54,964 bases of DNA from Polaromonas sp. GTDB lineage: Bacteria > Pseudomonadota > Gammaproteobacteria > Burkholderiales > Burkholderiaceae_C. A model generated the notes under the pieces. That model saw nothing but the letters and a program-made list of their open reading frames with translations, was not told the DNA's origin and did not search any database. Below are positions 18,051 to 26,003 of the stretch, piece after piece. Position numbers and translations under genes: made by a program. The DNA lies in assembly GCA_013824015.1 (NCBI GenBank), contig PNNC01000153.1, positions 1 to 54,964 on the forward strand, in the 5' to 3' direction. The stretch's first letter is position 1, and the number at the start of each line of letters is the position of its first letter.

Positions 18051-18369
18051 GCGAGAGGTCCTGAAAACGCCGGCAAGGGCTGGGCGATCGCCAAAGTGTT
18101 TCAGGGGTGCGCTGCCGGCGCCGTCGGTCCCGGCTGTCTCTGCGTGTAGGCGGGCTGCGACGGGCCGGCCCGGCTCCAGCCATGGGCAGCCCCCGTTGAC
18201 AGCCGTGTTTTGAAGTAAAAATGCCTGCCAGCCCTTGTCCGGCAAGCTTGGGATGCTATAAAAAAAAGAGTGATCCGGTGCCGCCCCGGGATGGTTTGCG
18301 GCTTGACGCTGCTGGTAAAATAGCCATCCCGGTGCTTGATTTACAGGCCGGGGCCCCCAGCTTTGAAGC
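18051..18369. other. Intergenic gap between divergent genes
   Basis: 319 bases without a supported gene, between the YihY gene (-) and a small hypothetical gene (+). It holds one dispersed repeat copy (18206-18265) and an A-rich stretch around 18260. I see no convincing promoter pair with standard spacing: TTGACG (18303) and TAAAAT (18316) are only 7 bases apart. Confidence 0.6.
18206..18265 (-). repeat. Dispersed palindromic repeat, copy F (diverged)
   Basis: On the minus strand reads ATAGCATCCC, then TTGCCGGACAAGGGCTGGCAG and a T-rich tail (quoted in pieces), matching the core of copy A (GCCAGACAGGGGCTGATGG). It is more degenerate at the GATAGCTG end. Confidence 0.6.
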
Positions 18370-18723
18370 ATGACCACCACCCACACCCCTTCTTCCAGCG
18401 CCAGCCTGACCGTGACCCACGTGCTGGCCGAACTGCTTGAACGTCTGGAGCACAGCCAGGAGCCGGTCGGGCCGGAGCAATACCTGTCGGTCGTGAACCA
18501 CCTGGTCGAGGCCTTTGGTGAGGCCCCGGCGGGCGCCGAACTGGGGGCTTTGCTCGATACCCACCCGGCCGCGGCCGAGTTGTACGAAAATATGAACTAC
18601 CAGTACGCGGGCTTGTGCCGCTCTCCGCTGGAAACTTCCCTCAGCGCCGAGCAGCAAGCCAGGCAAGTCATCGAGCGCGCCATGCGCTCATCCAACAAAG
18701 GAACCCCCTATGGCCAGAGCTGA
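18370..18723 (+). CDS. Conserved-looking hypothetical protein
   Basis: A 117-residue protein I do not recognise. It is mostly alpha-helical by eye, with a Ser/Thr-rich first 14 residues, then VTHVLAELLERLEHSQEPVG and VVNHLVEAFGEAPAGAELGA and an ENMNYQYAGLCRSPLE segment with the only Cys. No signal peptide or membrane segment. Its last 14 bases overlap the start of the next small gene, and trxC follows, so it is probably the first gene of a four-gene operon that includes thiol-redox proteins. Confidence 0.62.
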   Translation: MTTTHTPSSSASLTVTHVLAELLERLEHSQEPVGPEQYLSVVNHLVEAFGEAPAGAELGALLDTHPAAAELYENMNYQYAGLCRSPLETSLSAEQQARQVIERAMRSSNKGTPYGQS

Positions 18724-18940
18724 TGCCAAAACCACTGTCCTCGCCGACGGGCTGCGCTACAAATCCAAGGTATCGGGTTCGCCCTTTGTGGCGTCCGCTT
18801 CGTTTGGCGCGGCCACCATGTCGTGTTTCATGTGCGGCAAACACCGTCCGCGTTCGCAAATGGGCACCCGCAAGGTGCTCGGCAAGTCGCACGCCGTCTG
18901 CGCGCCTTCGTGCAAGGCGCTGGACGAGGCTGGCAGCTGA
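18710..18940 (+). CDS. Small Cys-rich hypothetical protein (possible zinc-binding)
   Basis: A 76-residue basic protein. MSCFMCGKHRPRSQMGTRKV contains CxxC, and a second Cys pair occurs in HAVCAPSCKALDE, so four Cys (C-x2-C, about 24 residues, C-x3-C) could hold zinc. I cannot assign a family. The AAAGGAACCCCCT preceding the ATG provides a good ribosome binding site although it lies inside the previous gene. It precedes trxC by 32 bases, and the pairing with a zinc-ribbon thioredoxin may be functional. Confidence 0.72.
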   Translation: MARADAKTTVLADGLRYKSKVSGSPFVASASFGAATMSCFMCGKHRPRSQMGTRKVLGKSHAVCAPSCKALDEAGS

Positions 18941-18972
18941 TACGCTGCTGAAAAACACACCGGGCACGCGCG

Positions 18973-19410
18973 ATGGCTGAATCCCTGCACATCGTCTGCC
19001 CGCATTGCCACACCACCAACCGGGTGCGTCAGGACGACCTGAGCCGGGCGCCCGACTGCGGCAGCTGCCACAAGATGCTGTTCACGCAGCATCCGGTCGC
19101 GCTCGACGAGGCAGCGTTTGACCGCCACATCAGCCGCAACCAGATTCCGGTGCTGGTCGATTTCTGGGCCCCCTGGTGCGGCCCCTGTTTGCAGATGGCG
19201 CCGGCCTACGCGCAGGCGGCCGCCCAGCTCGAGCCGGCTTTCCGGGTGGCCAAGGTCGATACCGAAGCTTGTCCCGGTCTGGGGGCGCGCTTCAACATCC
19301 GCAGCATCCCGACGCTGGCGCTGTTCGTTGGCGGCAAGGAAGTCGCGCGCCAGCCCGGCGCCATGGGGGCGGCGGACATCGTGCGCTGGGCCCGGTTCCA
19401 CGCCCTCTGA
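18973..19410 (+). CDS. trxC: Thioredoxin 2
   Basis: Cytosolic disulfide reductase of 145 residues. The N-terminal zinc ribbon uses CPHC (Cys9, Cys12) and CGSC (Cys29, Cys32), the feature that separates TrxC from TrxA. The thioredoxin fold follows, with active site WCGPC (residues 68-72), the cis-proline loop SIPTLALF and the usual VAKVDTEACPG strand. In E. coli trxC belongs to the OxyR regulon; no OxyR site was looked for successfully here. It is followed 23 bases later by a DsbA-like gene. Confidence 0.95.
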   Translation: MAESLHIVCPHCHTTNRVRQDDLSRAPDCGSCHKMLFTQHPVALDEAAFDRHISRNQIPVLVDFWAPWCGPCLQMAPAYAQAAAQLEPAFRVAKVDTEACPGLGARFNIRSIPTLALFVGGKEVARQPGAMGAADIVRWARFHAL

Positions 19411-19433
19411 GCCCTCCCGACCCGGAAGCTGCC

Positions 19434-19985
19434 ATGCGCCCTCCGGCCCACCCCGATCCCCTGTTGCAGGCTGACGAGGCGGTGGACCACATCCTCGGCC
19501 AGGTATCGGCCCCGGTGACCTTGCTCGAATACGGCGACTTCGAGTGTCCGGCCTGCGCCCAGGCCTTTCCGGCCGTTGCCAGGCTGCGCGCGCATTTCGG
19601 CCGCCAGCTGCGTTTTGTCTACCGCCACTATCCGCAGCGCGAAGCCCATCCGCATGCGGAACTGGCGGCCGAAGCCGCCGAAGCGGCTGGCGCCCAGCGC
19701 AAGTTCTGGGCCTTCCATGACATGTTGTTCGAGAACCCGCAGCATCTGCAGGACAAACACCTGGCCGGCTACGCCAGCCTGGTCGGGCTGGACATGGCGC
19801 GTTACCAGTTCGAGATGAAGCACCGGGTGTACCTGCAGCGCGTGCAGGAGCATGTGCAGAGTGGCCAGCGCCTGGGCCTGCGCGGGACGCCGGTGTTTTA
19901 TGTGAATGGCGTCCATGTGGACCTGTCGCCGGGTCTGCAGCAGCTGCACGCGGCCATCGACCGCGCGCTGGCAGCGGCGTCCTGA
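19434..19985 (+). CDS. DsbA-family thioredoxin-fold oxidoreductase (cytosolic)
   Basis: A 183-residue protein with ECPACAQAF (CPAC, residues 38-41) following VTLLEYGDF, an inserted helical domain (FWAFHDMLFENPQHLQ), and the cis-proline region LRGTPVFYVNGVHVD. This is the layout of DsbA/DsbG-like thioredoxins often fused to NhaA antiporters. No signal peptide is visible, so it is likely cytosolic, which is unusual for the DsbA fold. ATG at 19434 begins 23 bases after trxC; the longer open frame runs antisense-free through trxC in another frame and is not meaningful. Probable cotranscription with trxC suggests a shared thiol-repair role. Confidence 0.87.
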   Translation: MRPPAHPDPLLQADEAVDHILGQVSAPVTLLEYGDFECPACAQAFPAVARLRAHFGRQLRFVYRHYPQREAHPHAELAAEAAEAAGAQRKFWAFHDMLFENPQHLQDKHLAGYASLVGLDMARYQFEMKHRVYLQRVQEHVQSGQRLGLRGTPVFYVNGVHVDLSPGLQQLHAAIDRALAAAS

Positions 19986-20118
19986 CCCGGCCGGCCGCAG
20001 CGCCGGCGCTGTTGCTTTTGCGCAAACCGTGGGCAAGACGCGAAATCGTCTGACACACCGGCGTCATGCGCGCGGTGCACCATCGATGGGTCGTCACCAT
20101 TCGCAGCCTTGCACCACC

Positions 20119-20541
20119 ATGATCCGCACCCGATCGCTTTGCCAGCACGAGGCCTGCCTGATGGCCGTCTCGGCGCTGGACGACCTGGTGATGCAGCTGG
20201 TGACGCACTGCCGCCTCCAGCTGCCGCCGCGGTTTTTCGACTGGGTGGCTGACGAGGCGACACCGCTGCTCGAGCAGCAGCTCGCCGATTGTTTCGACCA
20301 CCCGCAATTTGCCGCCAGCCTGCGCCACGGCGACCACCGCCTGGTGCTGGCGGGCTGGATGCGCCACTGGGTCCGGCCCGGCCTGGCGGCGCGTTTTGCC
20401 GACTTGCTGCCGCATCTGCCGCCGGCCGACAGCCGTCTGCCGGTGTTGCTGCCGATGGCGCCGGCGCCCGCCACCGCTGCCGCGCTGACGCGGCCGCCGG
20501 CCCGTCCGCGCCTGCTGCCGGGCCTGGCTGCACCAGCCTGA
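20119..20541 (+). CDS. Hypothetical protein
   Basis: A 140-residue protein without a family I can name. It begins MIRTRSLCQHEACLMAVSAL, has a helical middle with three His-containing turns (VTHCRLQLPPRFFDWVADEA, FDHPQFAASLRHGDHR, WMRHWVRPG) and an Ala/Pro-rich C-terminal tail that may be disordered. No membrane segment. ATG at 20119 is chosen because the preceding in-frame sequence overlaps the DsbA-like gene out of frame; ATG at 20161 is possible. It lies in the same direction as its neighbours with 133 bases upstream and a dispersed repeat just downstream. Confidence 0.55.
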   Translation: MIRTRSLCQHEACLMAVSALDDLVMQLVTHCRLQLPPRFFDWVADEATPLLEQQLADCFDHPQFAASLRHGDHRLVLAGWMRHWVRPGLAARFADLLPHLPPADSRLPVLLPMAPAPATAAALTRPPARPRLLPGLAAPA

Positions 20542-20565
20542 AGCCTGCTGCGGGGTCTTGACCCT

Positions 20566-20630
20566 GCTATTAATTCGATAGCTGCTCGCCCATGACTGGC
20601 AAGGGCTGATGCCCGATTCCTTGCCTGAAC
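20566..20630 (+). repeat. Dispersed palindromic repeat, copy G
   Basis: Intergenic copy with CGATAGCTGCTCGCCC, then TGGCAAGGGCTGATGCCC and a pyrimidine-rich tail. It lies between the hypothetical gene and the 2OG-oxygenase gene. Confidence 0.75.
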
Positions 20631-20709
20631 AGCGGCATGTCCGGTTGCGGCCAGCGCGTCCCGGCGCAGGCGCCTACGCTTGCGGATCTGCCACTGATCC
20701 AGGTTTCCC

Positions 20710-21411
20710 ATGCAAGCTTTTTTTTCCGAAGCCCAGGCCGGGCGCCTGGCCGATACGCTGCACAGCCGCGGTCATGCGCTGCTGCCGCAACTGCTGAGCC
20801 CGGCCGACTGTGCGGCCGTCAGCGGCCTGTACCCGCAGGCTGGCAACTTCCGCGGCCGCGTCGTGATGGCGCGCCACGGTTTTGGCCGCGGCGAGTACCA
20901 GTACTTCGGTTACCCGCTGCCGGACATCGTGCAGCGCCTGCGCAGCAGGCTGTACCCGCAACTGGTGGCGGTGGCCAACCGCTGGAACGAGGCCATGGGC
21001 CTGGCCATCCGCTACCCGCCGGCGCATGCGGATTTTCAGGCGCGCTGTCACGCCGCCGGGCAATCCCGGCCGACGCCGCTGCTGCTGCAATACGGCGAAG
21101 GCGACTACAACTGCCTGCACCAGGACCTGTACGGCGAGCATGTGTTTCCGCTGCAGGTCGCCATCCTGCTGTCGCGGCCCGGCGAAGATTTCACAGGCGG
21201 CGAATTGGTGCTGACCGAGCAGCGCCCGCGAATGCAGTCGCGCGCCACCGTGGTGCCGCTGGCGCAGGGCGATGCGGTGGTGTTTGCGGTGCACCAGCGG
21301 CCGGTGGCCGGCAGCCGCGGGTTTTACCGCGTCACCATGCGCCATGGCGTCAGCGAAATCCGGGCCGGCCAGCGCCATACGCTGGGCATTATTTTTCACG
21401 ACGCGCAGTAG
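20710..21411 (+). CDS. 2-oxoglutarate/Fe(II)-dependent oxygenase
   Basis: A 233-residue enzyme of the prolyl-hydroxylase-like 2OG-Fe(II) superfamily. Iron ligands are HQD (His137, Asp139) and the distal His212 in TMRHGV; Arg222 in AGQRHTLGIIFHD is placed to bind 2-oxoglutarate. LLLQYGEGDYNCLHQDLYG and FTGGELVLTEQRPR (parts) match proteins annotated as 2OG-Fe(II) oxygenases. The substrate is unknown. Its stop is 19 bases before the GTG of alkB, and this pair recurs in proteobacteria, which suggests a role in nucleic-acid or protein repair after alkylation. Confidence 0.88.
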   Translation: MQAFFSEAQAGRLADTLHSRGHALLPQLLSPADCAAVSGLYPQAGNFRGRVVMARHGFGRGEYQYFGYPLPDIVQRLRSRLYPQLVAVANRWNEAMGLAIRYPPAHADFQARCHAAGQSRPTPLLLQYGEGDYNCLHQDLYGEHVFPLQVAILLSRPGEDFTGGELVLTEQRPRMQSRATVVPLAQGDAVVFAVHQRPVAGSRGFYRVTMRHGVSEIRAGQRHTLGIIFHDAQ

Positions 21412-21430
21412 CCGCAGTGACAATCGCGCT

Positions 21431-22084
21431 GTGACTGCCGACCTGTTTGAAGACGAACAACCGCCCGAGCCGGCGCAGCAGGCGCTGGCGCCCGGTGCCG
21501 TGCTGCTGCGCGGCTTTGCGCGCGACACGGGCGCCATCGTGCTGGCGCAACTCGACCGGCTGCTGGCCGCCGCACCGCTGCGGCACCTCGTCACACCGGG
21601 CGGCCACACCATGTCGGTGGCCATGAGCAACTGCGGGGCGCTGGGCTGGGTCTCGGACAGGCGCGGTTACCGCTATACCCAGCGCGACCCGCTGTCCGGC
21701 CAGCCCTGGCCGGCCATGCCGGCGACCTGGCGGGAACTCGCGGTGCGCGCCGCTGCCGAAGCCGGCTTCGCCGGTTTTGCGCCCGATGCCTGCCTGATCA
21801 ACCAGTACCTGCCGGGCAGCAAACTCTCGCTGCACCAGGACCGGGACGAACCCGATGTTTCAGCGCCCATCGTGTCGCTGTCGCTGGGCCTGCCGGCCGT
21901 GTTCCTGTTCGGCACGCCGCAGCGCGCGGACCGGCCGAAGCGTTACCGGCTGCAGCACGGCGATGGGGTGGTCTGGGGCGGGCCGGCGCGGCTGGCGTAT
22001 CACGGCGTGGCGCCGCTGGCCGACGGCGAACACCCGCTGCTGGGCCGGCGCCGCATCAACCTGACGTTTCGGCAGGCTGGCTGA
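21431..22084 (+). CDS. alkB: Alpha-ketoglutarate-dependent DNA dioxygenase AlkB
   Basis: Removes methyl groups from 1-methyladenine and 3-methylcytosine in DNA by oxidation. The 217-residue product has NQYLPGSKLSLHQDRDE with ligands His135 and Asp137, third ligand His191 in LAYHGV, and the 2-oxoglutarate-binding RINLTFR (Arg208, Arg214). Length matches E. coli AlkB (216). GTG at 21431 gives the expected N-terminus (TADLFEDEQ); an ATG reading from 21272 would overlap the upstream gene in another frame. Second gene of a two-oxygenase operon; no ada gene is nearby. Confidence 0.95.
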   Translation: MTADLFEDEQPPEPAQQALAPGAVLLRGFARDTGAIVLAQLDRLLAAAPLRHLVTPGGHTMSVAMSNCGALGWVSDRRGYRYTQRDPLSGQPWPAMPATWRELAVRAAAEAGFAGFAPDACLINQYLPGSKLSLHQDRDEPDVSAPIVSLSLGLPAVFLFGTPQRADRPKRYRLQHGDGVVWGGPARLAYHGVAPLADGEHPLLGRRRINLTFRQAG

Positions 22085-22145
22085 TATTTTCAAGCCAAAT
22101 CGGCCTCCAGCCCCTGCGAAACAAGGGCCGGCAGCCATGAAAAAC
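22085..22145 (-). repeat. Dispersed palindromic repeat, copy H
   Basis: On the minus strand it reads CATGGCTGCCGGCCCTTG, then CAGGGGCTGGAGGCC and a tail ending in TTGAAAAT. It sits in the gap between the convergent alkB and extensin-like genes. Confidence 0.7.
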
Positions 22146-22157
22146 AGAGCAAGAGAC

Positions 22158-22955
22158 TCAGCGGCAGATGCCGTAGCCGCCGGTCTCGAGGTGGAAATGG
22201 TCCTTGTGCGCCGCGTTGTAGTCCGGCCCCAGCACCCCCGGGAAGTAGCGGCAGGCGCCGCGGTGGGCTTGCTGCAGAAACAGCGCCTCGGGTCCGGCTG
22301 CGGCCGCGGCCTCATCCGCTTGCCACTGGCGCAGCACCGAGATCGATTGGCCATTGGCCAGCGTGAAGCCGGCAATGTCCAGCGCTTCGGCAGTCGCGTG
22401 CTGGCTTCGCTTGCCTGCGGGGGCGTTCGGCGCGGCACCTTCGCCGCGGTTGATGTTTCGGCAGGCGTAACTTCCGAGGTGGGTGATGGCCGCCACGCGC
22501 TGGCCCGTGTGTATTTCAGCTGCAGGCTGCAAGGCGTGCCGCTCCCACATCGCCAACGACAAGGCCATCGGGCAACTCAATGACACCGGCGTGCCCAGCT
22601 TCACGCCGGCCTCGCGCAGCAGCACCGCGTTCTCGAAACCGCAGCCCGGCCCGGTGACACGGTCCGGCAAGGTGCTGTAGCGCATGCCCGTCTGCGCCAG
22701 CGCGGCCAGGCAGCGCTGCGGATCGCTGCGTGCCCGTGCAAGTTTGACCGGCGTCAGCAGGTTGGGCGGCGCCGCGACATCCAGCGGCGCCCAGGGGTTG
22801 AAACGTTCGGGAATGGAAAGGGCGCCGATGTACACCGAATAGCCGCCCGCGACGACCGCACCCCACAACAACGCGAAGAGCCAGCGGCCCCAGCGTGGGC
22901 GGCGGGCGGCAGTGGCGCTGTTGGCGGTGGCATGGGGGCGCGGGGAGGGGGGCAT
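22158..22955 (-). CDS. Extensin-like / M15-type peptidoglycan-modifying protein
   Basis: A 265-residue protein with one N-terminal membrane anchor (about residues 25-43) and a periplasmic domain of the bacterial extensin-like C-terminal family, related to D-Ala-D-Ala carboxypeptidases. The metal-site motifs are SQHATAEALD (residues 184-193, His186 and Asp193) and DHFHLE (252-257). Eight Cys in the periplasmic part suggest disulfides. The name refers to a plant-protein resemblance and says nothing about function; cell-wall hydrolysis is inferred from the M15-like motif. It is convergent with alkB and has no obvious operon partner. Confidence 0.86.
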   Translation of the reverse strand: MPPSPRPHATANSATAARRPRWGRWLFALLWGAVVAGGYSVYIGALSIPERFNPWAPLDVAAPPNLLTPVKLARARSDPQRCLAALAQTGMRYSTLPDRVTGPGCGFENAVLLREAGVKLGTPVSLSCPMALSLAMWERHALQPAAEIHTGQRVAAITHLGSYACRNINRGEGAAPNAPAGKRSQHATAEALDIAGFTLANGQSISVLRQWQADEAAAAAGPEALFLQQAHRGACRYFPGVLGPDYNAAHKDHFHLETGGYGICR

Positions 22956-23104
22956 GCCCTGTTTGTAGTCCGGTCACCGGGCCCTGTCTGCCAGCCAATG
23001 CCTCTGCTTGTTGACAGGCCGGGCGCGAACCAGGGCGCTTGCCGCTGCCGGGTTCTGACGCGGGTCAGCGCCGTGCAGGGGCGCCGCACGGACGGACAAG
23101 AGGC

Positions 23105-23362
23105 CTAGAAGTGTTCCGCGCCCAGCACCAGCGGCTGGTCCGCGGTGTAGGCTTGCCCGGCCACGATCTGGTCGGCGGCACGCGCATGAATCATCTCGGC
23201 ATCGAGTTCATAGGCTGCCTTCAGCGAACCCGGCCCCTGGCTGGCGTCGAAGTGTTCTTCCATCGCCGCGCGTGAAATCCTCACCGCAATGATGCCGCCG
23301 CCGTGAGGCATGCCAAAGCTGAGCCAGTCACCATGATCCTCCGCGTTCAAGGACAAGTCCAT
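23105..23362 (-). CDS. Small hypothetical protein
   Basis: An 85-residue acidic protein starting MDLSLNAEDHGDWLSFGMPH, with a possible beta-strand pair (GGGIIAVRISRAAMEEHF) and helical end (LKAAYELDAEMIHARAADQI). No Cys, signal or membrane segment, and no family that I can name confidently. ATG at 23362 has a strong GGGAGG ribosome binding site 5 bases upstream, which is the best evidence that it is real; a longer frame from 23428 lacks one. It stands alone and divergent from the next small gene. Confidence 0.68.
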   Translation of the reverse strand: MDLSLNAEDHGDWLSFGMPHGGGIIAVRISRAAMEEHFDASQGPGSLKAAYELDAEMIHARAADQIVAGQAYTADQPLVLGAEHF

Positions 23363-23481
23363 GTATGCCTCCCGAAAAAAAGCCAAGAATAGCGCCGCCC
23401 CCCGCACAGGTACAGGCTGGAAAACCATTAAGTCCTGGCCGGGTTCGCGCAGGAAACGGGCAGAGCGATTAAATTCGGCCG

Positions 23482-23790
23482 ATGGCTGATTTACGTTTGG
23501 CGTACGAAAACGCGGTGGCGCAACTCGGCGCGCAGGTCGCGGACAGGCTGGCCGCCGGCGAGCCGCAGGAGCAGGTCGCGCGCTGGGCCGCCGGCCAGCG
23601 CGACCGGCTCAAGCAGGTGTACCGCGACAAAACGCCAGCGCGGGCGCTGGCCATCATCGAGGCCCGGAGTCTGGCGCAGTATGGCAACCGCCTCGGACCG
23701 TCGGTGGAGCAGCTGCGGGCCCGTGGCAAATCCTGGGTGGACATTGCGGTGTCGGCAGGGCGGCCCGGCAGGCAGCCGGACGGCCTGTGA
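23482..23790 (+). CDS. Small hypothetical protein
   Basis: A 102-residue, Arg- and Ala-rich helical protein (YENAVAQLGAQVADRLAAGE, WAAGQRDRLKQVYRDKTPAR, VEQLRARGKSWVDIAVSAGR). No motif I recognise and a weak ribosome binding site. The last segment LRARGKSWVDIAVSAGRPG resembles a helix-turn-helix but that is only a visual impression. It is 120 bases from the divergent small gene and convergent with the DUF1003 gene. Confidence 0.55.
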   Translation: MADLRLAYENAVAQLGAQVADRLAAGEPQEQVARWAAGQRDRLKQVYRDKTPARALAIIEARSLAQYGNRLGPSVEQLRARGKSWVDIAVSAGRPGRQPDGL

Positions 23791-23835
23791 TGCAGCACGT
23801 CCGCCGTGGGCGGGGAATGCGCCGCACGCTCGCGC

Positions 23836-24384
23836 TCATGGGGCGGCGGGCGACTGTTTCAGCAACTGGGTCATGAGCCGGATCTGCTCCTGCTGGATGC
23901 TGAGCAGGTCGCCCCACTGGCCTTCGCGCAGCAAATCGATTTTTTCGTGCAGCAGCATGATCTCGAGCTCGGCCTTGAGGTTGACCTCGTAGTCGTGCGC
24001 GGCCACAAGGCGGTCTTTTTGCGCCTGGCGGTTTTGCGACATCAGGATGATGGGCGCCTGGATTGATGCCAGCATCGACAGGAACAGGTTCAGCAGGATG
24101 TAGGGATAGGGGTCAAAGCTGCGCTCGTAGCGTGCCAGGATCAGCGAGTTCAGCACGACCCAGGCCACCAGGGTCACGCCAAACAGCATGATGAAGGTCC
24201 AGGACCCGCCGAAACGCGCCACCGCGTCTGCCGCCCGCTGTCCGGTGGTGTTCGCCGCCTCGTCGGCCGTGTTGCGGGAAATGTGCTGGCGCGCGGCGAC
24301 ATGGCGCGCCACCTTGCGGGTCGCTTCGTCCAGTGATTCGTAGGGCATGCCGAGCTGGCGGGCAATGTCTTCAGGCTTTTTCAT
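23836..24384 (-). CDS. DUF1003 family inner-membrane protein
   Basis: A 182-residue protein with two transmembrane segments (WTFIMLFGVTLVAWVVLNSL, about residues 59-78; PYILLNLFLSMLASIQAPII, about 91-112), followed by the DUF1003 hallmark MSQNRQAQKDRLVAAHDYEV with residues NLKAELEI and a C-terminal helix. Function is unknown; the family is sometimes annotated as a cyclic-nucleotide-binding-like or metal-stress membrane protein without proof. ATG at 24384 is preceded by GAGGAC, a good ribosome binding site. No operon partner is evident. Confidence 0.88.
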   Translation of the reverse strand: MKKPEDIARQLGMPYESLDEATRKVARHVAARQHISRNTADEAANTTGQRAADAVARFGGSWTFIMLFGVTLVAWVVLNSLILARYERSFDPYPYILLNLFLSMLASIQAPIILMSQNRQAQKDRLVAAHDYEVNLKAELEIMLLHEKIDLLREGQWGDLLSIQQEQIRLMTQLLKQSPAAP

Positions 24385-24594
24385 GATGTCCTCGCGCGGG
24401 CGCCTGCACGGGCAGGCATGCCGGCCAGTGTAGGCCTGCGGGAGGGGCCGCAGCCTCAAGGGCCGGCCGGGCCGGGCGGATCGCGTAACAAGGCGTTGAC
24501 GGCGTGGCGGATGACAGACAGGGTGTCGCGCGGCTTTGCATAATGGGCCGGACGCAGCACGCGCCATCCCCTTGTTTCTTTTTCAGGAGTCACC

Positions 24595-25143
24595 ATGGCC
24601 CAGTACACCATCGCCGTTGTTGTCGGCAGCATCCGCAAGGATTCCTTCAACCGCCAGCTCGCCAAAGCCGTCGAAAAACTGTTCCCGGCGGACTTTCGCT
24701 TCACCGACGTGCGCATCGACGACCTGCCGCTGTACAACCAGGACGACGATGCCAGTCCTTCGCCCCAGGTCACGCGCCTGAAGGGCGAGATCAGCGCGGC
24801 CCAGGGCGTGCTGTTTTTCACGCCCGAGTACAACCGCTCGATCCCCGGCGTGCTGAAAAACGCCATCGACCACGCCTCCCGCCCCTATGGCAAAAGTGTC
24901 TGGAACGGCAAACCGGCCGCTGTCATTGGCGCCTCGGTCGGCCCGATAGGTACCGCGCTGGCGCAGCAGCACCTGCGCAACATCCTGGCCTACCTGAACA
25001 TGCCGACGCTGGGCCAGCCCGAAGCCTTCATCCACAACAAGGAGGGCCTGTACGACGCGGACGGCAACATTGGCGAAGCCAGCAAAAAATTCCTGCAGTC
25101 CTGGGTCGATGCCTACGTGGCTTTTGTCAAAACCAACAGCTGA
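24595..25143 (+). CDS. NADPH-dependent FMN reductase
   Basis: A 182-residue flavodoxin-fold enzyme. VVVGSIRKDSFNRQLAKAV is the FMN-phosphate loop, FFTPEYNRSIPGVLKNAIDH is the central signature and VIGASVGPIGTALAQQHLR follows (each in part). Homologues reduce quinones, chromate or azo compounds with NADPH. AGGAG precedes the ATG by 6 bases. A strong terminator follows the stop, then the convergent azoR gene, so two flavodoxin-fold reductases face one another. Confidence 0.92.
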   Translation: MAQYTIAVVVGSIRKDSFNRQLAKAVEKLFPADFRFTDVRIDDLPLYNQDDDASPSPQVTRLKGEISAAQGVLFFTPEYNRSIPGVLKNAIDHASRPYGKSVWNGKPAAVIGASVGPIGTALAQQHLRNILAYLNMPTLGQPEAFIHNKEGLYDADGNIGEASKKFLQSWVDAYVAFVKTNS

Positions 25144-25156
25144 GTGCTGCGCCACG

Positions 25157-25184
25157 AAAAAAGCCCGCGCAAGCGGGCTTTTTT
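25157..25184 (+). terminator. Bidirectional Rho-independent terminator
   Basis: A perfect 12-base-pair stem (AAAAAAGCCCGC and complement) with GCAA loop, A-rich on the left and T-rich on the right. It can end transcription from both the FMN reductase (+) and azoR (-). Confidence 0.9.
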
Positions 25185-25205
25185 GTTGCAACGCGGTCCG
25201 GGACT

Positions 25206-25856
25206 TTATGCGGCCAGCGTGGCTTCCGGCTGGTTGGCGGCCTGCGTGGCCACGGCCTTGATCTCCAGGTCGGCCGCAGCCAGCGCGGACGCCTTGGCGG
25301 CTTCACCCATGGCCAGACCTTCGGCGCGCACAAAACGCACGTCGGTGATGCCGAAGAAACCGAACACCACCTTGAGGTAGCTTTCCTGGTGTTCGGTGGC
25401 CTGACCGGCTTCGCTGGTCGAATACATGCCGCCGCGCGAGGACGCGACGATCACGGTTTTGCCGCCGGCCAGGCCGACCGGGCCCTTCTCGGTATAGGCA
25501 AAGGTGCGGCCGACCTGCGCCACGCGGTCAATCCAGGCCTTGAGCTGGGTCGGGATGCTGAAGTTGTACAGCGGCGCGCCCACCACAATCACGTCGGCCG
25601 CCAGGAACTGCGACACCAGCGCCTCGGACACGGCGTTTTCGCGCTGCTGCACCTCGCTCAGTGCGCTGCCGGCGGGCAGTCGAAAACCCAGCGACTCGGC
25701 CGACAGGTGGCTGGGCGCATCAGCGGCCAGGTCCAGGTAGCTGACTTCCGTGGCCGGGTGGCTGGCGCGCCAGGAGGCGACGATCTGGGCGGTCAGCTGA
25801 CGCGACACCGAGTTGCCGCCGAGGATGCTGGAGTCGATGTGAAGAAGCTTGCTCAT
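25206..25856 (-). CDS. azoR: FMN-dependent NADH-azoreductase
   Basis: A 216-residue flavoprotein that reduces azo and quinone substrates with [24 protein letters not shown] is the typical AzoR start, with [19 protein letters not shown] in the centre and ASSRGGMYS as the flavin-contact loop. GAGGAA precedes the ATG. It is divergent from a LysR-family gene, the common arrangement for LysR-controlled azoR, and the inverted repeat in the shared gap may be the operator. Confidence 0.94.
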   Translation of the reverse strand: MSKLLHIDSSILGGNSVSRQLTAQIVASWRASHPATEVSYLDLAADAPSHLSAESLGFRLPAGSALSEVQQRENAVSEALVSQFLAADVIVVGAPLYNFSIPTQLKAWIDRVAQVGRTFAYTEKGPVGLAGGKTVIVASSRGGMYSTSEAGQATEHQESYLKVVFGFFGITDVRFVRAEGLAMGEAAKASALAAADLEIKAVATQAANQPEATLAA

Positions 25857-25971
25857 GAGGAATTCCTTGAAAGTGAGGGTTCGGATGCTTGGCCGGGTTC
25901 ACACGAATCTCAGCCATGGATAGATTGTGTGGGTGGGTCGATTGATTGATAAGTCGGCAAAATCGCGATAC

Positions 25972-25993
25972 ATTGTTCTACCAATGGGACAAT
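25972..25993. promoter_or_regulatory. Candidate LysR-type regulator binding site
   Basis: ATTGT (25972-25976) and ACAAT (25989-25993) form an inverted repeat with 12 bases between, a T-N-A type arrangement. It lies 11 bases from the lysR ATG and 115 from azoR, well placed for autoregulation. Confidence 0.5.
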
Positions 25994-26003
25994 AGGAGTG
26001 GCC

